Part shown: in pieces, positions 7,244-13,894 of the stretch
Layout of the letters: the number at the start of each line of letters is the position of its first letter
Position numbering within the stretch: the stretch's first letter is position 1
DNA from: Clostridiales bacterium
GTDB lineage: Bacteria; Bacillota_A; Clostridia; Oscillospirales; Oscillospiraceae
Direction: 5' to 3'
DNA: 17,847 bases
NCBI GenBank assembly: GCA_022777455.1
Contig: JALFGI010000219.1
Span: forward strand, 1 to 17,847
Notes under the pieces: generated by a model
Database searches by the model: none
The model's input: the letters and a program-made list of their open reading frames with translations, nothing else
What the model was told of the DNA's origin: nothing
Position numbers and translations under genes: made by a program

Positions 7244-7313
7244 TGGTGGGGAATGGATTGCTTCGTAGTTATGGCCCACGAAGGGCTTTAACAAAATAAA
7301 AGGAGGATACATC

Positions 7314-9113
7314 ATGAAAAAATTGTCCAAGCTCCTCGCAATGCTGATGGCAGTTGCCATGATCTGCGGCATGCTCGCAGTGGCAGCTTCCGCCGACGAC
7401 GTCACCCTGCCCCGTAACGAGACCCTGTATTTCGCAGGTCAGCAGTGGGGCGCTGTCAACAGCTGGAACCCTGTGGGTGTCAACCAGAATAACGCCATGA
7501 CCATCGGCGGCAACGCCGGCGGCTACCGCACCACCATGTTCGAGACCCTGTTCATGTTCGACTTCATGACCGGTGAGAAGAAGGGCCTGCTGGCTGACTC
7601 TTACGAGTGGAATGAAGACCTGACCGCCATGACCGTGTCCATCAAGGACGCTGCCAAGTGGTCCGACGGCACTCCCGTCACCGCCGCTGACGTGGTCGCC
7701 ACCTGGGATGTGGGCATCCTGACCAACAACGGCACCGGCGCCGGCTTCAAGTCTTACATCGAGAAGATCGAAGCCACTGGCGACAAGACCCTGGTTATCA
7801 CCTGCAAGCTCAACGACGCTGGCCAGCCCGTCAACCCCCTGAAGGTTGAGGACTTCCTGACCGGTACTCCCATCGCCCAGGCTGCCTGGATTGCCACCCT
7901 GTGCGAGCGCAACAACAACGACCCCACTGCCATCCTGAACGATGCCGGTGAAGACGTTGTCTGGAGCGGCCCCTACACCAAGTACTACGCCGATGACCAG
8001 AAGGTCGTGCTGATCCGTGACGACAACTACTGGGGCCAGGACGAGTCCATGTGGGGCAAGCTGCCTGTTCCCAAGTACCTGGCTCATAACCTGTACGCCG
8101 ACAACGCCGCTTCCGAGCTGGCTCTGAAGGCCGGTGAGGTTGACGTGGCCCAGCTGTTCATCGCCAACGTGCAGAACCTGTGGCTGGAGGACGACCTGCC
8201 CATCTCCACCTACTATGATGAGGCTCCCTATGGCGTCTGCCTGACCATGCCCACCGCGTGGTACAACATGAACCTGCCCGTGATCGCTGAGAACCCCGCT
8301 CTGCGTAAGGCCATCGCCATGGCTACCGACTACGAAGCCATCATCGCCAACGCCATGACCAACCAGTCCCCCACCTTCGCCGAAGTCCCCCGCTCCCTGA
8401 TGAACCCCACCGCCGGTGAGCAGGCTCTGTACGACCACGAGGCCGTGGCTGACCTGCAGTGGGCCGGCAACGACATCGAAGGCGCCAATGCTCTGCTGGA
8501 CGAGGCTGGCCTGGTGGATACCGACGGCGACGGCTACCGCGAGTACAACGGCGAGAAGATCACGCTGAACGCTGTCTGCCCCAACGGTTGGTCCGACTGG
8601 CAGGCTGCCATGCAGATCGTTGCCGCCGCTGGCGACAAGATCGGCATCTCCATCGAGCCCGAGTACCCCGAGTGGGACATCATGCAGACCCGCTTCACCG
8701 ATCCTTCCCAGACTGACTACGCCATCTTCATGTGGTCTCCCGACTCCGCTGCTCCCTCCATGCCTTGGGGCCGCTGCAACCAGTTCCTGTCCAGCCAGTT
8801 CGTTGGTCTGCAGAACAACTGGAGCGGCAACTGGGGTCAGTACGTGAACGAAGAGGCTGACAAGATCCTGGCTGAGATTCCTCTGACCACCGATCAGGAC
8901 AAGCTGGTGGAACTGTACACCGAGCTGGTTAAGATCTACCTGACCGACGTGCCCAGCTTCTCCCTGATGTATCGTCCCAATGTGTTCCACACCGTCAACG
9001 AGACCGTCTGGACCAACTTCCCCTCCGCCGATGACGGCCGCAACATTCCTCCCGCGGACTGCACCGATGGCTACGGCATCGCTGCCCTGTACGAGCTGGA
9101 GCTTGTTGGCTAA
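7314..9113 (+). CDS. ABC transporter substrate-binding protein, family 5 (Opp/Dpp/oligosaccharide type)
   Basis: A 599-residue extracellular solute-binding protein of the SBP_bac_5 family. A signal peptide (1-27: MKKLSKLLAMLMAVAMICGM core, likely cleavage ASA before DD at 28) precedes the mature domain, with family landmarks LADSYEWNEDLTAMTVSIKD and AAKWSDGTPVTAADVVATW in the first third, NPALRKAIAMATDYEAI in the middle, and the acidic loop LVDTDGDGYREY (about 400-411), plausibly calcium-binding. AAAGGAGG lies 7 bases before the ATG. Family 5 proteins carry peptides, nickel or beta-linked oligosaccharides (as in the Thermotoga/Pyrococcus cellobiose systems); the neighbouring glycosidases favour oligosaccharide. 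Oddly, the only cysteine of the signal region (AMIC, C18) has isoleucine at -1, so no proper lipobox is seen. Codon use is much narrower than in the neighbours (GCC, CTG, AAG, GAC), which suggests very high expression. Confidence 0.9.
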   Translation: MKKLSKLLAMLMAVAMICGMLAVAASADDVTLPRNETLYFAGQQWGAVNSWNPVGVNQNNAMTIGGNAGGYRTTMFETLFMFDFMTGEKKGLLADSYEWNEDLTAMTVSIKDAAKWSDGTPVTAADVVATWDVGILTNNGTGAGFKSYIEKIEATGDKTLVITCKLNDAGQPVNPLKVEDFLTGTPIAQAAWIATLCERNNNDPTAILNDAGEDVVWSGPYTKYYADDQKVVLIRDDNYWGQDESMWGKLPVPKYLAHNLYADNAASELALKAGEVDVAQLFIANVQNLWLEDDLPISTYYDEAPYGVCLTMPTAWYNMNLPVIAENPALRKAIAMATDYEAIIANAMTNQSPTFAEVPRSLMNPTAGEQALYDHEAVADLQWAGNDIEGANALLDEAGLVDTDGDGYREYNGEKITLNAVCPNGWSDWQAAMQIVAAAGDKIGISIEPEYPEWDIMQTRFTDPSQTDYAIFMWSPDSAAPSMPWGRCNQFLSSQFVGLQNNWSGNWGQYVNEEADKILAEIPLTTDQDKLVELYTELVKIYLTDVPSFSLMYRPNVFHTVNETVWTNFPSADDGRNIPPADCTDGYGIAALYELELVG

Positions 9114-9130
9114 TTAGTATCTAAGCGCTG

Positions 9131-9158
9131 GCCATGCTCCGGGCAACCGGAGCATGGC
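9131..9158 (+). promoter_or_regulatory. Perfect intercistronic hairpin after the binding-protein gene
   Basis: Arms GCCATGCTCCGG and CCGGAGCATGGC pair over 12 bp around a GCAA tetraloop (GNRA type). It lies 17 bases after the binding-protein stop and 36 bases before the next start. There is no T run (TCTTCTACTT follows), so it is more likely an RNA-stabilising or partial-termination element that leaves binding-protein mRNA in excess over the membrane and ATPase genes. Confidence 0.75.
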
Positions 9159-9194
9159 TCTTCTACTTAATCGTTTATCCTGGAGGGAGAGAAA

Positions 9195-10199
9195 ATGAAA
9201 GGCTATCGAAAATATTTCGGTAAAAAGCTGGTATGGTTCCTGATCACCTTGGTTTTTGCCGTGATTCTGAACTTTATTCTGCCCCGGCTGATGCCGTCCG
9301 ATCCCGTTTCTTCCATCACTGGCAAGCTGGCAGCCGGTATGTCCGACGCCGCTGCCGTTCGTGAGATCTACGAACACTATCAGGAAGAGTTTGGCACCAA
9401 CAAACCCATGATCGTGCAGTTCGGCATGTTCGTGAAGAATATGCTTCACGGCAATTTCGGCAAATCCTTCAGTCAGTATCCCCGGGAGGTCAGTGATATT
9501 CTGGCTTCCTCCGTCGGCTGGACTGTGGCGCTGCAGCTGCCTGCCATTCTGGTCGGCTGGATCCTCGGCAATGTTCTTGGCGCAATGGCTGCATACCTGA
9601 GAAAAGGCTTTGATAAAGTCCTGCTTCCGGTATCCATTTTCTTTGGAAATGTTCCTGCCTTTGCTATGGCAGTTGTGCTGCTGGTCGTCTTCGGCGTCAA
9701 CCTGAAGATCGCGCCTCTGGCAGGCGGCTATGCGGCGGATATGATCCCCAATCTATCCTGGCCCTTTATTAAGAGCGTGATTTCCCACTATCAGCTGCCC
9801 TTCTGGTCCATCGTCATCATCAGCATCGGCGGTCAGGCCATCGGCATGCGCTCCATGTCCATCTACGAGCTGAACGCCGACTATGTGAAATACAGCCGCT
9901 TTTTGGGCATTAAGGACAGCAAGATCGTGGGCTATGTGTTCCGCAACGCCATGCTGCCCCAGATCACCGGCCTGGCCATGAGTCTGGGTACCATGATGGG
10001 CGGCGCCCTGGTGGCGGAGAAGATTTTCTCCTATCCCGGCCTGGGCAACACCATGTACAAGGCAATTGTGGCCGCCGACTACCCCCTGATCTCCGCCTGT
10101 ACCCTGATCATCACCATCATGGTGCTGCTGGCCAACTTCCTGCTGGACATTGTGTATGGCCTGATCGATCCTCGGGTCAAAGCCGCGCAGGTCGATTAA
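9195..10199 (+). CDS. ABC transporter permease, OppB type
   Basis: A 334-residue inner-membrane permease of the BPD_transp_1 fold, first of the two membrane subunits. An N-terminal membrane helix (about 12-30, [18 protein letters not shown]) is followed by an extracytoplasmic segment with [26 protein letters not shown] (typical OppB pattern, 66-91) and five further hydrophobic helices. The EAA coupling loop that contacts the ATPases is at 224-256 ([19 protein letters not shown] then RNAMLP), followed by [11 protein letters not shown] (275-285). Start ATG has GGAGGG 7 bases upstream. Length is normal. It should pair with the next gene's product and pass the sugar delivered by the binding protein. 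Confidence 0.92.
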   Translation: MKGYRKYFGKKLVWFLITLVFAVILNFILPRLMPSDPVSSITGKLAAGMSDAAAVREIYEHYQEEFGTNKPMIVQFGMFVKNMLHGNFGKSFSQYPREVSDILASSVGWTVALQLPAILVGWILGNVLGAMAAYLRKGFDKVLLPVSIFFGNVPAFAMAVVLLVVFGVNLKIAPLAGGYAADMIPNLSWPFIKSVISHYQLPFWSIVIISIGGQAIGMRSMSIYELNADYVKYSRFLGIKDSKIVGYVFRNAMLPQITGLAMSLGTMMGGALVAEKIFSYPGLGNTMYKAIVAADYPLISACTLIITIMVLLANFLLDIVYGLIDPRVKAAQVD

Positions 10200-10216
10200 G
10201 GAAGGAGGAGACTACA

Positions 10217-11461
10217 ATGAAAAGCACACTGCGTAATATATTCCATTCCGGAAAGTTTGTGGCCGGTTTCGTGATTTTCGTGTTCCTGCTGGTGACCATC
10301 ATTGTCTACCCCCTGATCAACCCCGGCAGCCCCCTGGAACAGATCGGCGTGGGTACCTTTGCCAAGCCCGGTACATACATCTCTCTGTATGACGCGGCCA
10401 AAACCAATCCCGACCGGGAGCGGGAAACGCTGCGTCTTGCCGATGCGGATGATAAGCGTCTGGCCAAGGCCCTCAGCGACTCCGACCGGGTGCTGATGAT
10501 CGAGTGGCTGGGCCTTTACGGCGTGGAGCTGGAAGGCGTGGACTACCAGGATACCGAGGCCCTGCTGGAATTGTGGCACGCCAACTATGACTCCTCCTTC
10601 AAGCCAAAGGGCATGACCTCCGCCGCCCAGAAGAAGTATAAGCGGCTGGACGCGGCGCTGCAGGACCTGCAAACCGCGGATAACCTCACCGTGGTATCCG
10701 ACGGCGAAACGCTGAGCACCATAAAAAAGACCGACTATGTGAACGTCAGTGCCGTTACCAACGTGAAGGTCCTGCCCCTGGGCACAGACAACTTTGGACG
10801 GGATGTGCTGAAGGAGCTGGTGGGCGCGACAAAGACCTCACTGCTGGTCGGTGTGGTTGCCGGCGTGGTTGCCACCCTCATCGGCCTGACGATGGGCCTG
10901 CTGTCGGGCTACATCGGCGGGATTGTGGATGACATCATCATGTTCATCACCAACCTGTTCACCGTGATTCCCGGCTTCATCCTGCTGATTCTGATTTCCT
11001 ATTCCATCAGCCCGGAGCTGCGCGGTCCCACCACCGTGGCTGTGGTCATCGGTTTCACCAGCTGGACCTGGACCGCCCGTTCTGTCCGCAGCCAGGTCAT
11101 CTCCCTGCGCAACCGGGACCATGTGAATCTCAGTAAGCTCTCCGGCCACAGCCTGGTCCGGATCGTGGTCACCGATATCCTGCCCTACATCGCCTCCTAT
11201 GTTGTGATGGCGTTCATTCTCCAGGTTTCCTCCGGCATCCTCAGCGAAGCGCAGCTCAGCTTGCTGGGCCTGGGCCCCAAGACCACCGTCACCCCAACCC
11301 TGGGCCTGATGATGAACTGGGCGATGAGCTTCTCCGCGCACATCGGCGGCGCCTGGTGGGCCTATTTCCCTGTGATCCTGACCATCACCCTCATCTCCTT
11401 CTCTCTGAACCTGATGAACACCGGTCTGGACCAGGTCTTCAACCCCACCCTGAGAGACTAA
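10217..11461 (+). CDS. ABC transporter permease, OppC type, with a large extracytoplasmic insert
   Basis: A 414-residue inner-membrane permease, about 100 residues longer than usual OppC/DppC. It has a first membrane helix (about 14-34), then roughly 150 residues outside the membrane, then the standard core starting at [19 protein letters not shown] (186-204) with further helices and the EAA loop (289-323: [31 protein letters not shown]). In ordinary OppC the LGTD..GRDV motif follows the first helix within a few dozen residues; here about 50-170 is extra, polar and charged, partly helical-looking ([20 protein letters not shown]). GAAGGAGG lies 8 bases before the ATG, 17 bp after the OppB-like stop. 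Function as the second channel subunit is secure; the insert's role, perhaps docking the binding protein, is unknown. Confidence 0.92.
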   Translation: MKSTLRNIFHSGKFVAGFVIFVFLLVTIIVYPLINPGSPLEQIGVGTFAKPGTYISLYDAAKTNPDRERETLRLADADDKRLAKALSDSDRVLMIEWLGLYGVELEGVDYQDTEALLELWHANYDSSFKPKGMTSAAQKKYKRLDAALQDLQTADNLTVVSDGETLSTIKKTDYVNVSAVTNVKVLPLGTDNFGRDVLKELVGATKTSLLVGVVAGVVATLIGLTMGLLSGYIGGIVDDIIMFITNLFTVIPGFILLILISYSISPELRGPTTVAVVIGFTSWTWTARSVRSQVISLRNRDHVNLSKLSGHSLVRIVVTDILPYIASYVVMAFILQVSSGILSEAQLSLLGLGPKTTVTPTLGLMMNWAMSFSAHIGGAWWAYFPVILTITLISFSLNLMNTGLDQVFNPTLRD

Positions 11462-11471
11462 GGAGGCAGTT

Positions 11472-12509
11472 ATGGCGAACGAAAACATGGAGAAACAGAC
11501 TTCCGGCAAAGTGATGCTGGAGGTTCGGAACCTGAAAACCAAGTACGTCACCCGCTTCGGCGAGAGCGTTTACGCGGTGGACGGTGTTTCCTTCAAAATC
11601 GAAGAGGGCAAGTCCTTGGGTATTGCCGGTGAGTCCGGCTGCGGCAAGTCCACCCTGGCCCTGAGCCTGATGGGCTACTACTTCCCTCCGCTGCACTACA
11701 TGAGCGGCGACATCATCATCGACGGAAAGAATATTTCCGGCATGAATCCCGACACCGTCCGCAAAACCATTCTGGGCACCGAGATTGCCTACATCCCCCA
11801 GGCGGCCATGAACGCCCTGAACCCTACCCAGAAGATCATCCGCTTCATCGAGGACGTGGTTCACGCCCATGACCCCAAGATGGATAAAAAGGTCATCCGG
11901 GACATGGCGGAAGCCCGCTTTGCCGAGCTGGGCCTGCCCGCCAAGGTGCTGGACCAGCACGCGGTGGAGCTGTCCGGCGGTATGAAGCAGCGTACCGTTA
12001 TCGCCGTGTCCACCATCCTGAACCCCAAGGTGCTGATCGCCGACGAGCCCTCTTCCGCTTTGGACGTGACCAGCCAGAAGATGGTCATCAAGATGATGCG
12101 GGAGCTCATGGAGAAGGGTCACATCAAGGCCATGGTGTTCATCACCCACGAGCTGCCCCTGCTGTATAACGTCACCGACGACATCATGGTCATGTACGCC
12201 GGCCAGATCGTGGAGCGGGGCACCGCCAAGGAAATGGTGTTCGATCCCACCCATCCCTATTCCCACGGCCTGATGGGCTCCATCCTGGTTCCCGAGGAGG
12301 GCACCCGTGGCCACAAGCTGACCGCCATCCCCGGCACTCCGCCCAACCTGAAGCACCCGCCCAACGGCTGCCGGTTCGCGGACCGCTGCAAATACGCAAA
12401 GCCCGAGTGCAAATTCTACACCGTCCCGGAGAAGGTCTTCGGGGACAACCGGATGTACCGCTGCCTGCTGGGCCTGGACGAACTGAAGGAGGTCTACAGC
12501 CATGAGTGA
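11472..12509 (+). CDS. ABC transporter ATP-binding protein, OppD type
   Basis: A 345-residue cytoplasmic ATPase energising the importer. Walker [10 protein letters not shown] (53-61), Q-loop region IPQ (108-110), signature LSGGMKQ (167-173), Walker B VLIADEP (187-193) and switch histidine H226 are all intact. The C-terminal oligopeptide/dipeptide extension (about 255-340) has [10 protein letters not shown] and the cysteines C300, C306, C313 and C331, matching the Opp-family cysteine cluster that can hold an iron-sulphur cluster in related transporters. AAGGAGG is 5 bases before the ATG and the gene starts 10 bp after the OppC-like stop. It overlaps the next ATPase gene by 8 bp, indicating coupled translation of the two halves of the ATPase heterodimer. 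Confidence 0.93.
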   Translation: MANENMEKQTSGKVMLEVRNLKTKYVTRFGESVYAVDGVSFKIEEGKSLGIAGESGCGKSTLALSLMGYYFPPLHYMSGDIIIDGKNISGMNPDTVRKTILGTEIAYIPQAAMNALNPTQKIIRFIEDVVHAHDPKMDKKVIRDMAEARFAELGLPAKVLDQHAVELSGGMKQRTVIAVSTILNPKVLIADEPSSALDVTSQKMVIKMMRELMEKGHIKAMVFITHELPLLYNVTDDIMVMYAGQIVERGTAKEMVFDPTHPYSHGLMGSILVPEEGTRGHKLTAIPGTPPNLKHPPNGCRFADRCKYAKPECKFYTVPEKVFGDNRMYRCLLGLDELKEVYSHE

Positions 12510-13359
12510 AGATAGAATTGTTGCTTCCAAGGACTTCTCCAATGCGCCCCTGTGCCTCAGCGGTCGGCATGTGACGAAGGTGTTCGGCTTTGGCGACAGG
12601 AAGACCATCGCCGTCAATGATGTGAGCTTCGATTTCCACGAGGGCGAATTCGTCTCCATCGTGGGCGAGTCCGGCTCCGGCAAGACCACCCTGTCCAAGA
12701 TTCTGCTGGGCCTTCTGAACCACACCGAGGGTGAGATCCTCTTCCAGGGCCAGCCCCGGGACATTTCCTCCGGCAAGAAGAGAAACCAGTACTGGAAGGG
12801 CATCCAGGCCATTTTCCAGGACCCCTTCTCCTCCTACAACTCCTTCCACAAGATCGACTCCGTTCTGCTGGACTGCATCAACATGCGCGGCGGCAAGAAT
12901 CTGCCCATGGAGAAGAAAATCGAAATGATGACCGAGGCCTGCTCCTTCGTGAACCTGAAGTTCGCGGAGCTGACCAATAAGTATCCCTTCGAGCTCTCCG
13001 GCGGTCAGATGCAGCGGTTGATGATCGCCCGTATCTTCCTGCTGAAGCCCAAGATTCTGCTGGCCGACGAGCCCACCTCCATGGTGGACGCCTGTTCCCG
13101 GGCCACCATCCTGGATATGCTGTTGCAGCTGCGGGATGAGATCGGCATGACCATCATTTTCATCACCCATGACATCGGTCTGGCCTACTACATCTCCGAT
13201 ACCGTGTACATCATGGAGCACGGCAAGTTCGTGGAGTACGGCAAGGCGGACGAGGTCATTCTGAATCCTCGGGCCGCTTACACCAAGCGCCTGATCAGCG
13301 ACGTTCCCAAGATTCACGAGGAATGGGACCTTTCCACCGTGGACCTGCTCAACGGCTAA
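12502..13359 (+). CDS. ABC transporter ATP-binding protein, OppF type, short C terminus
   Basis: A 285-residue ATPase, partner of the OppD-like subunit. Walker [10 protein letters not shown] (55-63), Q-loop FQDP (105-108), signature LSGGQMQ (165-171), Walker B ILLADEP (185-191), the OppF-style SMVDA (193-197) and switch histidine H223 are present, so it should hydrolyse ATP. It stops about 25 residues after the [12 protein letters not shown] segment and lacks the usual cysteine-bearing C-terminal extension that its partner has. The start overlaps the end of the OppD-like gene (ATGAGTGA). A strong terminator follows 12 bases after the stop, closing the importer unit. Confidence 0.92.
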   Translation: MSEDRIVASKDFSNAPLCLSGRHVTKVFGFGDRKTIAVNDVSFDFHEGEFVSIVGESGSGKTTLSKILLGLLNHTEGEILFQGQPRDISSGKKRNQYWKGIQAIFQDPFSSYNSFHKIDSVLLDCINMRGGKNLPMEKKIEMMTEACSFVNLKFAELTNKYPFELSGGQMQRLMIARIFLLKPKILLADEPTSMVDACSRATILDMLLQLRDEIGMTIIFITHDIGLAYYISDTVYIMEHGKFVEYGKADEVILNPRAAYTKRLISDVPKIHEEWDLSTVDLLNG

Positions 13360-13371
13360 AGTCAACTCCAC

Positions 13372-13401
13372 CCCCCGGCGACCCTCGCCGGGGGAATTTT
13401 T
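13372..13401 (+). terminator. Rho-independent terminator of the importer operon
   Basis: A perfect 10-bp GC-rich stem, CCCCCGGCGA and TCGCCGGGGG, with loop CCC and tail AATTTTT, begins 12 bases after the OppF-like stop. This separates the importer genes from the GH94-GH1 unit, which therefore needs its own promoter. Confidence 0.92.
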
Positions 13402-13418
13402 ACAAGAATGCCCTTTCC

Positions 13419-13434
13419 CGAAAATACGAAAATA
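13419..13434 (+). repeat. Tandem CGAAAATA pair upstream of the GH94 promoter
   Basis: CGAAAATA occurs twice head to tail, ending 12 bases before the -35 box at 13447. Each copy resembles one half (CGAAAA) of the candidate operators. It may be an accessory half-site pair or chance. Confidence 0.35.
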
Positions 13435-13446
13435 TGGCGTAACATC

Positions 13447-13475
13447 TTGCATTATTCAGGGGGATATGTTAAGAT
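13447..13475 (+). promoter_or_regulatory. Candidate promoter of the GH94-GH1 unit
   Basis: TTGCAT (13447-13452), a 17-base spacer and TAAGAT (13470-13475). The match is fair, and the call is strengthened by operator O3 overlapping its -10 end and the start point (near 13482). The first gene starts about 410 bases downstream, beyond a block of repeats. Confidence 0.6.
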
Positions 13476-13489
13476 GAAAACGTTTAAGT
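13474..13489 (+). promoter_or_regulatory. Candidate LacI-family operator O3 (GH94-GH1 promoter)
   Basis: ATGAAAACGTTTAAGT is centred on ACGT and shares the 11-base string GAAAACGTTTA with the reverse complement of O2, 7.3 kb away, and GAAAACGT with O1. It covers the end of the -10 box and the predicted start point, a repressing position. It links the phosphorylase and beta-glucosidase genes to the regulator at 6171. Confidence 0.65.
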
Positions 13490-13544
13490 AACCCGGTTTT
13501 CTTTCCTGTGACAATGTCTGATGATTTTGCAGGGGCTGATTCAT

Positions 13545-13800
13545 CCTCCCGCACGGTACAACCTACGATGATAAACCAGGCTGGGCGAATCCGTACAGCG
13601 CTTCAACGAGACAGTAGGGGAGGCTCGGCCTCCCGCGCAGTACAAGCCTAGAGTAACAATCCAGGTTGGGCGAATCCGTACCACATCCGACACAATACCA
13701 TTCAACCAAACACTCAATTTCGTTAGCTGGCGGGAGGCTACGAGCCTCCCCTACAGTGGCTGGGCGATATGGCACCCGGTACCATTCAACCACCCCTTAG
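13545..13800. repeat. Composite palindromic intergenic repeat, block 2 (GH94 leader)
   Basis: The core is GTAGGGGAGGCT..AGCCTCCCGC (13614-13636) to GCGGGAGGCT..AGCCTCCCCTAC (13730-13754). Between them lie GCGCAGTACAAGCCT, AGGTTGGGCGAATCCGTACC (13663-13682) and ATACCATTCAACCA (13695-13708). A partial unit precedes it (CCTCCCGCACGGTACAACCT at 13545-13564, AGGCTGGGCGAATCCGTAC at 13578-13596), and another ATTCAACCA-type piece follows (13779-13792). Order and orientation match block 1 at 3175-3396. The 13360-13894 interval otherwise holds the terminator, promoter and O3; no gene is supported in it. Confidence 0.8.
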
Positions 13801-13894
13801 TTCCGGAACGTGGCGGTTGTTGGCATCTGGTACAATTTCACCTGCCAATTCCCCAAAAAATCAAAGGGAAAAATATACAAAAAGGAGAGTCGAT

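Noticed and set aside
7259..7296. Promoter directly before the binding-protein gene
   Set aside because: Pairs such as TTGGTG/TAGTTA or TAGTTA/TAACAA have 17-base spacing but match the consensus too poorly to report.
7269..8990. 573-codon open frame on the minus strand opposite the binding-protein gene
   Set aside because: Composition of an antisense shadow, created by the strong codon bias of the real gene.
13563..13793. Small protein on the minus strand within the repeat block (and similar frames at 3082-3383)
   Set aside because: The frame is made of the repeat units themselves, with no ribosome site; best seen as non-coding.
13545..13800. CRISPR-like array
   Set aside because: The repeated pieces are few, of different kinds, unevenly spaced and internally palindromic, and no cas gene is present.
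3175..13800. Insertion sequence or composite transposon
   Set aside because: No transposase or integrase gene lies between or beside the repeats, and no target duplication can be shown from one sequence.
13769..13894. Upstream extension of the GH94 reading frame by 42 codons
   Set aside because: It runs through repeat sequence, has no ribosome site, and the family similarity and AAAGGAG point to ATG 13895.
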